Below, piece after piece: positions 33,819 through 42,242 of a stretch of DNA of 53,133 bases. The notes below the pieces were generated by a model. The model did not search any database, had not been told where the DNA came from, and saw only the letters and a list, made by a program, of their open reading frames with translations. The stretch's first letter is position 1. The number at the start of each line of letters is the position of its first letter. Source of the stretch: Calditrichota bacterium (lineage in GTDB: Bacteria; Calditrichota; Calditrichia; RBG-13-44-9; J042); NCBI GenBank assembly GCA_013150955.1, contig JAADJD010000034.1, forward strand, positions 45,062-98,194, written 5' to 3'. Both the position numbers and the translations under genes were made by a program.

Positions 33819-34238
33819 ATGGCCATTAAAATCGAAAAAAAATCGAAGTTGAAAATCGGTATCCCCACCGCTTCGATGCCGGACATCATCTTTCAGCTGT
33901 TAATCTTCTTTATGGTGTCCACCGTCCTGCGAGAGTACACCGGGTTGAAAGTGGAACTTCCTGAGGCTGTTAAGGTTCAAAAATTAGCGACGAAACGGCA
34001 TGTATCGACCATCTGGGTGGATCGGTTCAATAATATTGTGATCGATGATGTGAGTGTGAAAAAGATTACGGATTTGCGAACCATCGTTTATAACAAGCTG
34101 GTAGAAGACAAGCAGTTGATCATTTCGTTGCGGATTGACAAGGAAGCGGATATGGGAATTGTCACCGATATTCATCAAGAATTAAGAAAAGCAAATGCAT
34201 TAAGAATAAACTATTCAGCAATACCTGCAGTGAGGTGA
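33819..34238 (+). CDS. exbD: ExbD/TolR biopolymer transport protein (second copy)
   Basis: This 139-residue paralogue of the upstream gene has the TM helix PTASMPDIIFQLLIFFMVSTVLREYTGLKVELPEA (essential Asp in MPDIIFQLLIFF). Its periplasmic domain contains IWVDRFNNIVIDDVSVKKITDLRTIVYNKL. Tandem ExbD genes are common in FCB-group Ton systems and may form heteromers in the ExbB pentamer. A GAGG ribosome site precedes the ATG. The stop is 6 nt before the tonB start. Confidence 0.92.
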   Translation: MAIKIEKKSKLKIGIPTASMPDIIFQLLIFFMVSTVLREYTGLKVELPEAVKVQKLATKRHVSTIWVDRFNNIVIDDVSVKKITDLRTIVYNKLVEDKQLIISLRIDKEADMGIVTDIHQELRKANALRINYSAIPAVR

Positions 34239-34244
34239 TACTCT

Positions 34245-34886
34245 ATGGCTCACAGAAAATTTATGTATAAAGATCCCGAAGTGGATCTCAAATTGAAGTA
34301 TCAGAAGTGGTTTGAGTTGTCTCTGGTTATTGCGCTGGGTTTGATCATCATCATCTTCTATGCATTCAAGGATTTCAGTGCGGGGTATGAGCTGGAGAAA
34401 AAAGTTGATGTGAAGATCGAGACCATCGATATTCCCAAGACGGAGCAATTCCAGAAACCCCCTCCTCCAAAGCGTCCGGCAATTCCTATTGAATCCGAGG
34501 ATGAAGATATTCCGGAAGACCTGACGATCGAAGAAACGGAGATTGAATTTGCAGATATCATTGACGAATTGCCACCACCACCGGAAGAAGAGGAACCGAT
34601 TGTACCTTTCCACGCGCTGTCGGAAAAACCGGTTGTGATCAAGCGGGTGGAGCCGGTTTATCCGGAACTGGCTCGCAAGGCCGGAATCGAAGGGCGTGTG
34701 ATTGTGAAGGTGCTGATCAATACCAAAGGGGATGTGGAAAAGGTGGAAGTGATCAAATCGCATCCGTTGCTGGATCAGGCAGCCATTGAAGCGGCAAAAC
34801 AGTTCAAATTTAAGCCGGGTAAACAGCGCGACCGTTACGTGAAGGTGTGGATGACGATCCCGTTTAATTTCCGCCTGAAAAAATAA
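34245..34886 (+). CDS. tonB: TonB energy transducer
   Basis: This 213-residue TonB has an N-terminal cytoplasmic part and TM helix (~26-42, FELSLVIALGLIIIIFYAF), a Pro/Glu-rich periplasmic spacer (FQKPPPPKRPAIPIESEDEDIPEDL...ELPPPPEEEEP) and a C-terminal TonB domain (~140-213, RVEPVYPELARKAGIEGRVIVKVLINTKGDVEKVEV...AAIEAAKQFKFKPGK). It carries energy from ExbB/ExbD to outer-membrane receptors. No TonB-dependent receptor lies in this window. A hairpin terminator follows directly. Confidence 0.95.
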   Translation: MAHRKFMYKDPEVDLKLKYQKWFELSLVIALGLIIIIFYAFKDFSAGYELEKKVDVKIETIDIPKTEQFQKPPPPKRPAIPIESEDEDIPEDLTIEETEIEFADIIDELPPPPEEEEPIVPFHALSEKPVVIKRVEPVYPELARKAGIEGRVIVKVLINTKGDVEKVEVIKSHPLLDQAAIEAAKQFKFKPGKQRDRYVKVWMTIPFNFRLKK

Positions 34887-34915
34887 AATCCAATGAAAAT
34901 CGAGTGTGGATAGAG

Positions 34916-34947
34916 AAAGGCAGTGTAAGATTACACTGCCTTTTTTT
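34916..34947 (+). terminator. Hairpin terminator/attenuator between tonB and tonB2
   Basis: AAAGGCAGTGT pairs with ACACTGCCTTT (11 bp, 6-nt loop AAGATT), followed by a T7 tract ending at 34947. It lies 30 nt after tonB and ends only 5 nt before the start of the next gene, leaving no room for a normal ribosome site. Confidence 0.85.
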
Positions 34948-34952
34948 GTCTC

Positions 34953-35531
34953 ATGGAAACCATCCACCACAATGAAGATTTTCAGCTTTACTTGAAAGTT
35001 CTGGCAGCTATCCTTATCTTTTTTATTCTCGTTTTCTACTTTTTCCCGGATGTGCCGCCAGTTTCCCGAACCAGAGAACCGAAAATTGAAGTGCAGATTC
35101 AGGTGAGCCAGATTCCCCGAACACAGCAGATACGAACACGGCGTGCTCCCAGGAGCCAATTGCGAATGCCCTTACCAGGAAGCTGGATTCCGGTAGAAAT
35201 GGAGGAAGCCGATCTGCCAGAAGACCTGGAACTGGATTCGGCCACCGGGATTCTGGCAAATTCGGAGCCGGCAACCATCGGGGAATCCTCGGAGCCCCGA
35301 CCGATTGTTGATGTTTACCCGGATATTTCCCGCATTACCTGTAATGGGCAGGTGAAACTCCTGTTGGAAGTTAGCCGCAAGGGGACGGTGGTGGGCGTTA
35401 AAGTTCTGGAACATTCGGTAGATAATCCAGAGTGTTTGCAGGCGGCCATTCAGGCGGCTTATCAGACCCGATGGGAACCGGGATCGGTCAATACGTTTGT
35501 TGTAAAAATCTATCGATTTAAAAAGGATTGA
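34953..35531 (+). CDS. TonB-like energy transducer with divergent spacer
   Basis: This 192-residue protein has the TonB layout: TM helix ~13-31 (LYLKVLAAILIFFILVFYFFP), a basic/acidic periplasmic spacer (IQVSQIPRTQQIRTRRAPRSQ...EADLPEDLEL), and a C-terminal TonB-like domain (~120-192, VDVYPDISRITCNGQVKLLLEVSRKGTVVGVKVLE...ECLQAAIQAAYQTRWEPG). Two Cys (CNG and ECLQ) may form a disulfide. It has no Shine-Dalgarno because a terminator-like hairpin sits directly upstream, so expression may depend on read-through. Its stop is 9 nt before the GlmU-like gene. Confidence 0.85.
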   Translation: METIHHNEDFQLYLKVLAAILIFFILVFYFFPDVPPVSRTREPKIEVQIQVSQIPRTQQIRTRRAPRSQLRMPLPGSWIPVEMEEADLPEDLELDSATGILANSEPATIGESSEPRPIVDVYPDISRITCNGQVKLLLEVSRKGTVVGVKVLEHSVDNPECLQAAIQAAYQTRWEPGSVNTFVVKIYRFKKD

Positions 35532-35539
35532 GGGCCATA

Positions 35540-36763
35540 ATGAACGTGGTACTGTTCGAGGATGATTATTTTGCGGATCTCTTGCCTTTGGTGTACTTTC
35601 GACCCGTTTGGGAATTGCGATGCGGCGCCCTGACGCTGGCGGAAAAAATTGCCCGATATGTTTCCCCCAAAGAACCGTTGCGTTTTCTGGCAAGGACGTA
35701 CCTGCAACAGAATTATATTCCCGAAGAAAGACATCTCGATTCACCCCCTGAAGAGACGATTTTTGTGAACGGCGCGGTGCTGGCACGTCCCGAACTGAAA
35801 ACCGCCCTGCAAAATCTGGAAGAAGGCCAGTGCCTGATTGCCGGGGAAAGACTGGTGGCTTTTCGGGATCGCCGCGGTGCTGATTCCTACCGGAATGCCG
35901 ATGGGGTGGTGATGACGGATCGCGTGCGCGATTCATTGACATCCCAATCCATCGACATCCCCATCATTCGATACATCTGGGACGCCATCGATTGGATGGA
36001 GGAGGAACTGCAGCGGGATTTCCAATTTCGTCCGCAACAATCTTCAGGAAAAATTTACGATGGGGTACATTTGCTGGAGCGCGAGCAGATTTGTGTGGCC
36101 GATGGCGCCGTAATTAAACCGGGGGTAGTGCTGGATGCCGAAGCCGGCCCCATCTGGATTGATGAAGGGGCAGAGGTCATGCCGAATAGTGTAATCATCG
36201 GGCCGGCATTTATTGGTAAGTGTTCCCGGATTAAGGTGGGCGCCAAGATTTATGGGCCGGTTTGCATCGGGCCGGTCTGCAAGATTGGAGGAGAAGTGGA
36301 GGGGAGTACCATTCTGGGGTATTCCAATAAACAGCACGATGGGTTTTTGGGCCACGCTTACCTGGGTAGCTGGGTGAATCTGGGGGCCGATACCAACAAT
36401 TCCGATCTGAAAAATAATTACGGCCGGATTCGGGTGTTTTTGAATGGTCGCGAAATCGATACCGGGAAGCAATTCCTGGGGTTGATTATGGGGGATCATT
36501 CCAAAACGGCTATTAATACCATGTTCAATACCGGTACGATTGTTGGGGTCAATTGCAATATTTTTGGTGCCGAAATGCCGCCGAAATTTGTGCCCTCGTT
36601 TTCCTGGGGAGGAGCCACAAAATGGGTGGATTATGATTTGCAAAAAGCCATTCAAGTGGCTAAAATCGTTATGGGGCGACGCAACGTCACTTTTGGAGAG
36701 CGGGAGGAGAGACTTTTTCGAGCGGTTCATGCACTGGCCAGAAAAATTGAACGAAGGGGTTAG
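35540..36763 (+). CDS. GlmU-like bifunctional sugar nucleotidyltransferase/acyltransferase
   Basis: This 407-residue protein matches the alternative GlmU family of FCB-type bacteria. The N-terminal part (~1-190; VVLFEDDYFADLLPLVYFRPVWELRCGALTLAEKIARY) is a degenerate nucleotidyltransferase-like domain, and the rest is a left-handed beta-helix of hexapeptide repeats (GVVLDAEAGPIWIDEGAEVMPNSVIIGPAFIGKCSRIKVGAKIYGPVCIGP...). The conserved end reads KTAINTMFNTGTIVGVNCNIFG...SFSWGG. Likely reactions: acetylation of glucosamine-1-P and UDP-GlcNAc formation, but substrate specificity is inferred. Start ATG 35540 with GAGG upstream. It is 1 nt from the ROK gene. Confidence 0.85.
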   Translation: MNVVLFEDDYFADLLPLVYFRPVWELRCGALTLAEKIARYVSPKEPLRFLARTYLQQNYIPEERHLDSPPEETIFVNGAVLARPELKTALQNLEEGQCLIAGERLVAFRDRRGADSYRNADGVVMTDRVRDSLTSQSIDIPIIRYIWDAIDWMEEELQRDFQFRPQQSSGKIYDGVHLLEREQICVADGAVIKPGVVLDAEAGPIWIDEGAEVMPNSVIIGPAFIGKCSRIKVGAKIYGPVCIGPVCKIGGEVEGSTILGYSNKQHDGFLGHAYLGSWVNLGADTNNSDLKNNYGRIRVFLNGREIDTGKQFLGLIMGDHSKTAINTMFNTGTIVGVNCNIFGAEMPPKFVPSFSWGGATKWVDYDLQKAIQVAKIVMGRRNVTFGEREERLFRAVHALARKIERRG

Positions 36764-36764
36764 A

Positions 36765-37736
36765 ATGAGTGATCGTAGTGGGCTCATTGGCCTGGATTTA
36801 GGGGGAACGAACATTAAATACGGGGTATGCCTGCCCGATGGTACCATCATTGATGAATTTATCCGCCAGACCAACAAGGATGCTCCGGCGGAGGTCATCT
36901 TAAACGATCTGGAATCGGCGGCCCGCCAGGCCCTGGACGTGGCCCGCCAGAAGGGCATTGCCATTCAGACCATTGGGGTGGGGACTCCGGGCAGCGTGGA
37001 TGTTGGCAGGGGATATTTAAAAGGAAGCACTCCAAATTTTAAATCCTGGAAGGATGTGCCCATCAAGGAAATTCTGGAACGTACCTTGCAATTGCCGGTT
37101 TACGTGGACAACGATGCCAATGTGATGGCATTTGGGGAGTACCGATTCGGTGCCGGTAGAGGGTATCAGACCATTATCAGCATTACCCTGGGTACTGGCA
37201 TTGGTGGGGGAATCATCCTCAATGGCAAGTTGTTCCGGGGGCACAATTTTGCAGGTGGGGAATTGGGGCACATGTCCATTTCCTATCGCGGCCGGAAGTG
37301 CCGGTGCGGGGGAACGGGATGCTGGGAGCTGTACGCCTCGGCGACCAGCATGCTGGAAAATTTTCGCCGCTGGAGTAAAGGACGCGAGGCGAGCAGTACC
37401 CGCGAAATTGTCGATCTGTACGAACAGGGAGATCCGGTTGCCCGACGGGTGATTGAAACGGAAGTGGCCATGGTGGCCGTCGGTGTAGCCAGTATCATCA
37501 ATATTTTTAATCCCGAAATTTTTATCATTGGTGGCGGAGTAAGCGAGGCCGGGGATTGGTTCATTGACATGATTCGCCAGCGGGTTCAACAGAGTGCCAT
37601 GGAGCAATCCCTGCTGGGGGTTAAAATTGTGCGCGCCGAGCTGGGAAACAAGGCCGGGTGGCTGGGTGCTGCAGCCTTTGCCCGGGAGGAATGGTTGAAT
37701 CATTTAAATGCCGAAAATACCCGTTTATTGACATGA
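36765..37736 (+). CDS. ROK-family sugar kinase
   Basis: This 323-residue ROK (repressor, ORF, kinase) protein lacks the N-terminal DNA-binding domain, so it is an enzyme. The ATP site GLIGLDLGGTNIKYGV, catalytic base VYVDNDANVMAFGEY, TLGTGIGGGIILNGKLFRG and the zinc site GHMSISYRGRKCRCGGTGCWELYAS (ROK signature CxCGxxGCxE) are all intact. It could be glucokinase or a GlcNAc/ManNAc-type kinase. Start ATG 36765 with AAGGGG. It overlaps the LD-carboxypeptidase start by 4 nt and follows the GlmU-like gene, a context that suits amino-sugar salvage. Confidence 0.9.
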   Translation: MSDRSGLIGLDLGGTNIKYGVCLPDGTIIDEFIRQTNKDAPAEVILNDLESAARQALDVARQKGIAIQTIGVGTPGSVDVGRGYLKGSTPNFKSWKDVPIKEILERTLQLPVYVDNDANVMAFGEYRFGAGRGYQTIISITLGTGIGGGIILNGKLFRGHNFAGGELGHMSISYRGRKCRCGGTGCWELYASATSMLENFRRWSKGREASSTREIVDLYEQGDPVARRVIETEVAMVAVGVASIINIFNPEIFIIGGGVSEAGDWFIDMIRQRVQQSAMEQSLLGVKIVRAELGNKAGWLGAAAFAREEWLNHLNAENTRLLT

Positions 37737-38635
37737 AAAAATTACGTCCCTTTGAATGGCCGGGTGGAATGGTGGGGCTGGTGGCACCGGCTGGCCCGGT
37801 ATCGGAACACGCGATCGATCGGGGATTGCGAACGCTGGAGCAACAGCATATTCGCTATGAACCGGGACGGTTCCTTTTCTCCAATCGCGGACTGGTCGCG
37901 GCCACCGTGGAGGAACGGCTACAGGATTTTTATGAATTCCTGTCGCGGGAGGACGTTCACGCCATCTGGGCCGCCAGGGGAGGATACGGTACCATCCAGT
38001 TGATCGATCAGGTCGATTACCGGCATTTTGCAGAACATCCCAAACCGTTTATTGGTTTTAGCGATGTGACAACCCTTCAATGGGCATTGTTCCAGAAAAT
38101 TCAGCTGCCTTCGTTTAGTGGATTTACGTTACTCTCCCAGTTTACCCCTTCCAATCCTTATCTACAAACGGGGCTGGAGATATTAATCGGTCAACGCCTG
38201 GAGTTGACCCGGCACGATTTTCAGGAAGAGGTCATTGTGTTGCAAAGCGGGGAGGCGACCGGCACCCTGATCGGGGGGACGCTGTCCATTATTTGTTCGC
38301 TCCTGGGAACCCCATATCTGGTGGATGCCGGAGATCTGATCCTGTACATCGAAGATATTAACGAGCCGCTGTACCGGGTTGATCGTATGCTTCATCAATT
38401 AAAATTAGCGGGATTTTTCCACCGGGTACAGGCAGTCATTCTGGGCAAGTTCCTGTATGATGATTCATTGCAGGACGTGCATCCCCTGGTGGAAGCCGTG
38501 CTGCCGTCCCGCGTCCCTCTTATCATGAATTTTCCCTACGGTCATCTTCCGGCCTCATTGCTGATGCCCATGGGCGTTCCCGCCCGATTGAGCACTTCCC
38601 CTTTGCGACTGCAGTGGGAATCTCCTTATATCTGA
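37733..38635 (+). CDS. LD-carboxypeptidase (peptidase S66, LdcA-like)
   Basis: This 300-residue serine carboxypeptidase trims the terminal D-Ala from muropeptide tetrapeptides during murein recycling. Seen: VGLVAPAGPVSEHAIDRGLRTLEQ at the N-terminus, AIWAARGGYGTIQLIDQVDY, nucleophile Ser110 in PFIGFSDVTTLQWAL, the Glu-containing DLILYIEDINEPLYRVDRMLHQLKLAGFF, and the His-containing LIMNFPYGHLPASLLMPMGVPARL. No signal peptide, consistent with cytoplasmic recycling. Start ATG 37733 overlaps the ROK stop (ATGA). Confidence 0.92.
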   Translation: MKKLRPFEWPGGMVGLVAPAGPVSEHAIDRGLRTLEQQHIRYEPGRFLFSNRGLVAATVEERLQDFYEFLSREDVHAIWAARGGYGTIQLIDQVDYRHFAEHPKPFIGFSDVTTLQWALFQKIQLPSFSGFTLLSQFTPSNPYLQTGLEILIGQRLELTRHDFQEEVIVLQSGEATGTLIGGTLSIICSLLGTPYLVDAGDLILYIEDINEPLYRVDRMLHQLKLAGFFHRVQAVILGKFLYDDSLQDVHPLVEAVLPSRVPLIMNFPYGHLPASLLMPMGVPARLSTSPLRLQWESPYI

Positions 38636-38675
38636 CGGAATGCCTGAAATTAAAATTTAAAAGCATTTTCACGTG

Positions 38676-38704
38676 TTGACAGATGCATTTCCCTGTGTTA
38701 TATT
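38676..38704 (+). promoter_or_regulatory. Sigma70-type promoter of purN-purH-mre operon
   Basis: TTGACA (38676-38681), a 17-bp spacer, and TATATT (38699-38704) lie 25 nt before the purN start. The match is close to consensus. It probably drives the operon through lgt, since no terminator is obvious before 47467. Confidence 0.78.
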
Positions 38705-38729
38705 TTTGAACTAAAATGAGGAAAAAAAC

Positions 38730-39347
38730 GTGATCAGAATTGCCTGCTTCGCCTCAGGAAGAGGGTCAAATTTTCGGAACATTCATCATCACATAAAGGA
38801 AGGTTACCTCTCGGCACGAATCGTTCTGTTTGTGACCAACAATCCTTCGGCTCCTGCCCTATCTTATGCCGTGGAACAGGGCATCCCCTCTCATGTGTTA
38901 TCGGTAAAATCAATCCCCGATTCCCGGGAATATGTGAATAAAATGCTGGGGCTTCTGCAGTCTGAAGAAGTGGAATGGATTGTGCTGGCGGGTTACATGA
39001 AGAAAATCCCGGAGGCGGTTGTTGATGCCTATCGTTACCGCATCGTCAATATTCATCCGGCGTTGTTGCCGTTTTTTGGTGGAAAGGGAATGTACGGCAT
39101 GCACGTTCACGAAGCGGTCTACCAATCGGGTATGCAGGTGAGTGGGGTTACGGTTCATTTTGTCACGGAAGAGTATGATGAGGGGCCCATAATTTATCAG
39201 GAAGCGGTTTCCATTCGGGAGTGCCGCTCGCCGCAGGAGGTTGCCGAAAAAGTGCTGAGGGTGGAGCATCGGGTATATCCGCAGGCATTGAAGTTGTTGT
39301 TCGAAAGGCCCTATCGCATTGAGGGCAAACGGGTCATTTTTCATTAA
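38730..39347 (+). CDS. purN: Phosphoribosylglycinamide formyltransferase
   Basis: PurN (205 residues) transfers a formyl group from 10-formyl-tetrahydrofolate to GAR in purine synthesis. Seen: IACFASGRGSNFRNI at the start (GAR phosphate site), VLAGYMKKIP, catalytic Asn107 and His109 in VNIHPALLPFFGGKGMYG, and VTVHFVTEEYDEGPIIYQ with catalytic Asp150. The start is GTG at 38730. purH follows at 8 nt. Confidence 0.96.
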   Translation: MIRIACFASGRGSNFRNIHHHIKEGYLSARIVLFVTNNPSAPALSYAVEQGIPSHVLSVKSIPDSREYVNKMLGLLQSEEVEWIVLAGYMKKIPEAVVDAYRYRIVNIHPALLPFFGGKGMYGMHVHEAVYQSGMQVSGVTVHFVTEEYDEGPIIYQEAVSIRECRSPQEVAEKVLRVEHRVYPQALKLLFERPYRIEGKRVIFH

Positions 39348-39355
39348 TCACAAAA

Positions 39356-40915
39356 ATGATGCTAAAAATACAAAGAGCATTAATCAGTTGCTGGGATAAG
39401 ACGGGATTACCGGAACTGGCGGCAGTGTTGCAGAAATACGGTGTGGAGATCATTTCGTCCGGTGGCACCGCAACCTTTCTGCAGGAGCAGGGGATTCCCG
39501 TCACAACGGTGGAATCGATCACTGGCTATCCAGAAATTCTGGACGGACGGGTAAAAACATTGCATCCCGCCATTCATGGTGCCATTCTGGCAACCGATCA
39601 ACCCCACCATCAGCAGCAGCTAAAGGATGCAGGCATTCAGCCCGTGCAGCTGGTGGTGGTGAATTTGTATCCGTTTGTTCAGGAAGCGATACGGAAAAAT
39701 CTGCCGATCGATCAGGCCATAGAATATATTGATATCGGTGGCCCGGCAATGTTGCGGGCGGCGGCAAAAAACTACCGATTCACCCTGCCTCTGCATCGAC
39801 CCGAAATGTATGAACCGTTCATTCGCCTGCTGGAGCAGCATGAGGGGAGTATTCCTGAAGACTTCCGGATTGAGATGGCCCGTCAGGTGTTTTTTTACAC
39901 CGCCTGGTATGATGGCATGATTCAACAGTATTTTTCCCAAAAACAGGGGGATACCGGTTTGCCCGCTCAGCAGGCTCTGTTTTTGGAGCGACAGGCGGAA
40001 TTGCGCTATGGAGAGAATCCCCATCAGCGGGCAGCGTTTTATGTGCCCTTCAATCAGTCGACAAGGGGCATGGCGCATATCCGCCAGCTATGGGGAAAGC
40101 AGCTATCCTTTAACAATTATGTGGACGTGGCCGCGGCCTATCAGCTGGTTGCCGAATTCGATAAAGCCGCTGTGGCCATCATAAAGCACACCAATCCCTG
40201 CGGGGTGGCCCTGGATGATGCTTCCCTTCTGCGGGCTTACCAGAAGGCTTTGCAGGGGGATCCGGTATCGGCATTCGGGGGCATTGTCGCCCTAAATCGC
40301 GTGGTGGATGAGGCCACCGCCAGTGAAATGTCGCGATTGTTTCTGGAATGTATTATTGCTCCCGGATTTGATCCCGGTGCCCTGAAAGCACTTCAGCGAA
40401 AAAAGAATGTGCGCTTGCTGGAATTGCCCATCGAACACGTTCGCGAGCAAAAATGGGACTGGAAACAATTACCGGGCGCATTTTTAATTCAGAATGCCGA
40501 TAATATGCCAGAGGATTTCAGAAATTGGAAAGTGGTGACCGAGACACCGGTGGATGAAGCCTTGTGGAAGGAGTTAATATTTGCCTGGAAGGTGGTGAAG
40601 CATGTGAAATCCAATGCCATTGTGCTGGCGAAGGGTGAGGAAGTGTACGGAGTCGGCGCGGGACAGATGTCGCGTGTGGATGCGGTGGAATTGGCCATTC
40701 AGAAGGCCCAAAAGGCCGGTCGCCAATTGCAGGGAATGGTTCTGGCATCCGATGCCTTCTTTCCTTTTCGGGATGGAATCGATCTGGCTGCCCGGCATGG
40801 CGTGATCGCCGTTATTCAACCGGGCGGATCTGTGCGCGATGCCGAAACCATTCAAGCCGCAAATGAACACAAGATGGCAATGGTGTTTACTGGAACCCGT
40901 CATTTTAAGCATTAA
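39356..40915 (+). CDS. purH: Bifunctional AICAR formyltransferase/IMP cyclohydrolase
   Basis: PurH (519 residues) catalyses the last two steps to IMP. The N-terminal IMP cyclohydrolase (~1-200) shows RALISCWDKTGLPELAAVLQKYGVEIISSGGTATFLQEQGIPVTTVESITGYPEILDGRVKTLHPAIHGAIL. The C-terminal transformylase shows LRYGENPHQRAAFY, AIIKHTNPCGVA (catalytic Lys/His), SAFGGIVALN, and the end HGVIAVIQPGGSVRDAETIQAANEHKMAMVFTGTRHFKH. Both halves look intact. It lies 15 nt upstream of mreB, so purine and shape genes share a transcript. Confidence 0.97.
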   Translation: MMLKIQRALISCWDKTGLPELAAVLQKYGVEIISSGGTATFLQEQGIPVTTVESITGYPEILDGRVKTLHPAIHGAILATDQPHHQQQLKDAGIQPVQLVVVNLYPFVQEAIRKNLPIDQAIEYIDIGGPAMLRAAAKNYRFTLPLHRPEMYEPFIRLLEQHEGSIPEDFRIEMARQVFFYTAWYDGMIQQYFSQKQGDTGLPAQQALFLERQAELRYGENPHQRAAFYVPFNQSTRGMAHIRQLWGKQLSFNNYVDVAAAYQLVAEFDKAAVAIIKHTNPCGVALDDASLLRAYQKALQGDPVSAFGGIVALNRVVDEATASEMSRLFLECIIAPGFDPGALKALQRKKNVRLLELPIEHVREQKWDWKQLPGAFLIQNADNMPEDFRNWKVVTETPVDEALWKELIFAWKVVKHVKSNAIVLAKGEEVYGVGAGQMSRVDAVELAIQKAQKAGRQLQGMVLASDAFFPFRDGIDLAARHGVIAVIQPGGSVRDAETIQAANEHKMAMVFTGTRHFKH

Positions 40916-40930
40916 GGAGACTGTACGTTT

Positions 40931-41956
40931 ATGGCATTGTTCAATTTTTTATCCACGGATATTGGGATTGATCTGGGTACCGCCAATACCCTGATTTATG
41001 TAAAAGGCAAGGGAATTGTGGTAAACGAACCTTCCATTGTGGCCTTTGAAGATACCAACAGCAAGGTGGTTGCGGTGGGGAAGGAGGCCCGCGACATGCT
41101 GGGCCGAACCCACAAGGACATTTTGACCATCCGCCCACTGAAGGACGGCGTCATTGCCGATTTTGAAGCCACCGAGATCATGATGCGCGAATTCATTAAA
41201 AAGGCCAAGGTGAATCGCATCAGTATTGGAAAGATTGTGGTTTGTGTGCCTTCCGGGGTGACGGAAGTGGAAAAGCGCGCGGTGCGGGATAGTGCCGAAC
41301 GAGCCGGAGCACGGGAGGTGTATCTGGTGGCCGAGGCCATGGCATCGGCCATTGGTATTGGGCTGGAGATTGACAAACCCATCGGAAATATGATTGTGGA
41401 TATCGGTGGTGGGACGTCGGAGATTGCGATCATTTCTCTGGGTGGCATCGTGCTGCACTCCTCCATTCGGGTGGGTGGCGATGAAATGAACGAAGCCATT
41501 GTTCAATACTTTAAAAAGAATTACAACCTGCTGATCGGGGAAAAAACGGCAGAAAATTTGAAGTGTGAGATCGGATCGGCCCTGCCCCTGGGGGAAGAGA
41601 TCACCACCAGCGTCAAGGGGCGGGATCTGGTGGATGGCATTCCCAAGACGGTGGAGGTCTCCTCTGCAGAAATCCGCGAGGCGCTGAACGAACCCATCAA
41701 TACCATTATTGAGGCGATTAAGTTGACCCTGGAACGTACACCGCCGGAGTTGGCTTCGGACATTCTGGATCGCGGCATCATTCTTTCTGGTGGGGGCGCC
41801 CTTTTGCGGCGGCTGGATGATCGCATCATGCAGGAGACCCAGCTCCCGGTCAATATTGCAGAGGATCCTCTCACCTGTGTGGCCAGGGGCACCGGCAAGA
41901 TATTGAACGATTTTGCCAGCTACCATAAGGTGTTGTTGAAGAGCCGCCGGTTGTAG
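40931..41956 (+). CDS. mreB: Rod shape-determining protein MreB
   Basis: MreB (341 residues), the bacterial actin, forms membrane-associated filaments that direct the elongation machinery (MreCD, RodA, PBP2). Seen: IDLGTANTLIYVKGKGIVVNEPSIVA (phosphate 1), the long conserved block KIVVCVPSGVTEVEKRAVRDSAERAGAREVYLVAEAMASAIG, phosphate 2 MIVDIGGGTSEIAIISLGGIV, and the adenosine motif GIILSGGGALLRRLD. The N-terminal MALFNFL may form a membrane-binding helix. AAGGAG lies upstream of the ATG. Confidence 0.98.
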   Translation: MALFNFLSTDIGIDLGTANTLIYVKGKGIVVNEPSIVAFEDTNSKVVAVGKEARDMLGRTHKDILTIRPLKDGVIADFEATEIMMREFIKKAKVNRISIGKIVVCVPSGVTEVEKRAVRDSAERAGAREVYLVAEAMASAIGIGLEIDKPIGNMIVDIGGGTSEIAIISLGGIVLHSSIRVGGDEMNEAIVQYFKKNYNLLIGEKTAENLKCEIGSALPLGEEITTSVKGRDLVDGIPKTVEVSSAEIREALNEPINTIIEAIKLTLERTPPELASDILDRGIILSGGGALLRRLDDRIMQETQLPVNIAEDPLTCVARGTGKILNDFASYHKVLLKSRRL

Positions 41957-42242
41957 GTGCCTTACCGGTTGGATGAAACGATCGGCGGTTAACGATTTGT
42001 TAGACCCGTTGATTTAAATGGCAAATCTGCTTCGGGGGATGTGTGGTGGGCAGAGGTGATGGTATCCGCGGGCAATCGATCCACATGGGGTATTGGATGT
42101 CCTGCAACCGGTTGTGAGATCCCTGATTTTCCCCACAAATGGCAATGGGCCTCCGGGCCTGCGTTTTGTTTAACGGCTGGAATTTCTGAAGATCACGGAT
42201 CGAGCGGAAGTCCAGTGAGACTGAATTTAAAGGCGTAACCCT

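Noticed and set aside
40949-41926. Long antisense frame (325 aa) inside mreB, and similar ones at 34215-35159, 35172-35942 and 36044-36964
   Set aside because: These are shadows of strongly supported sense genes, with low-complexity, His/Pro-rich translations.
41957-42242. 65-residue frame in the gap between mreB and mreC
   Set aside because: No ribosome site or recognisable domain; looks like chance open frame in a leader of mreC.
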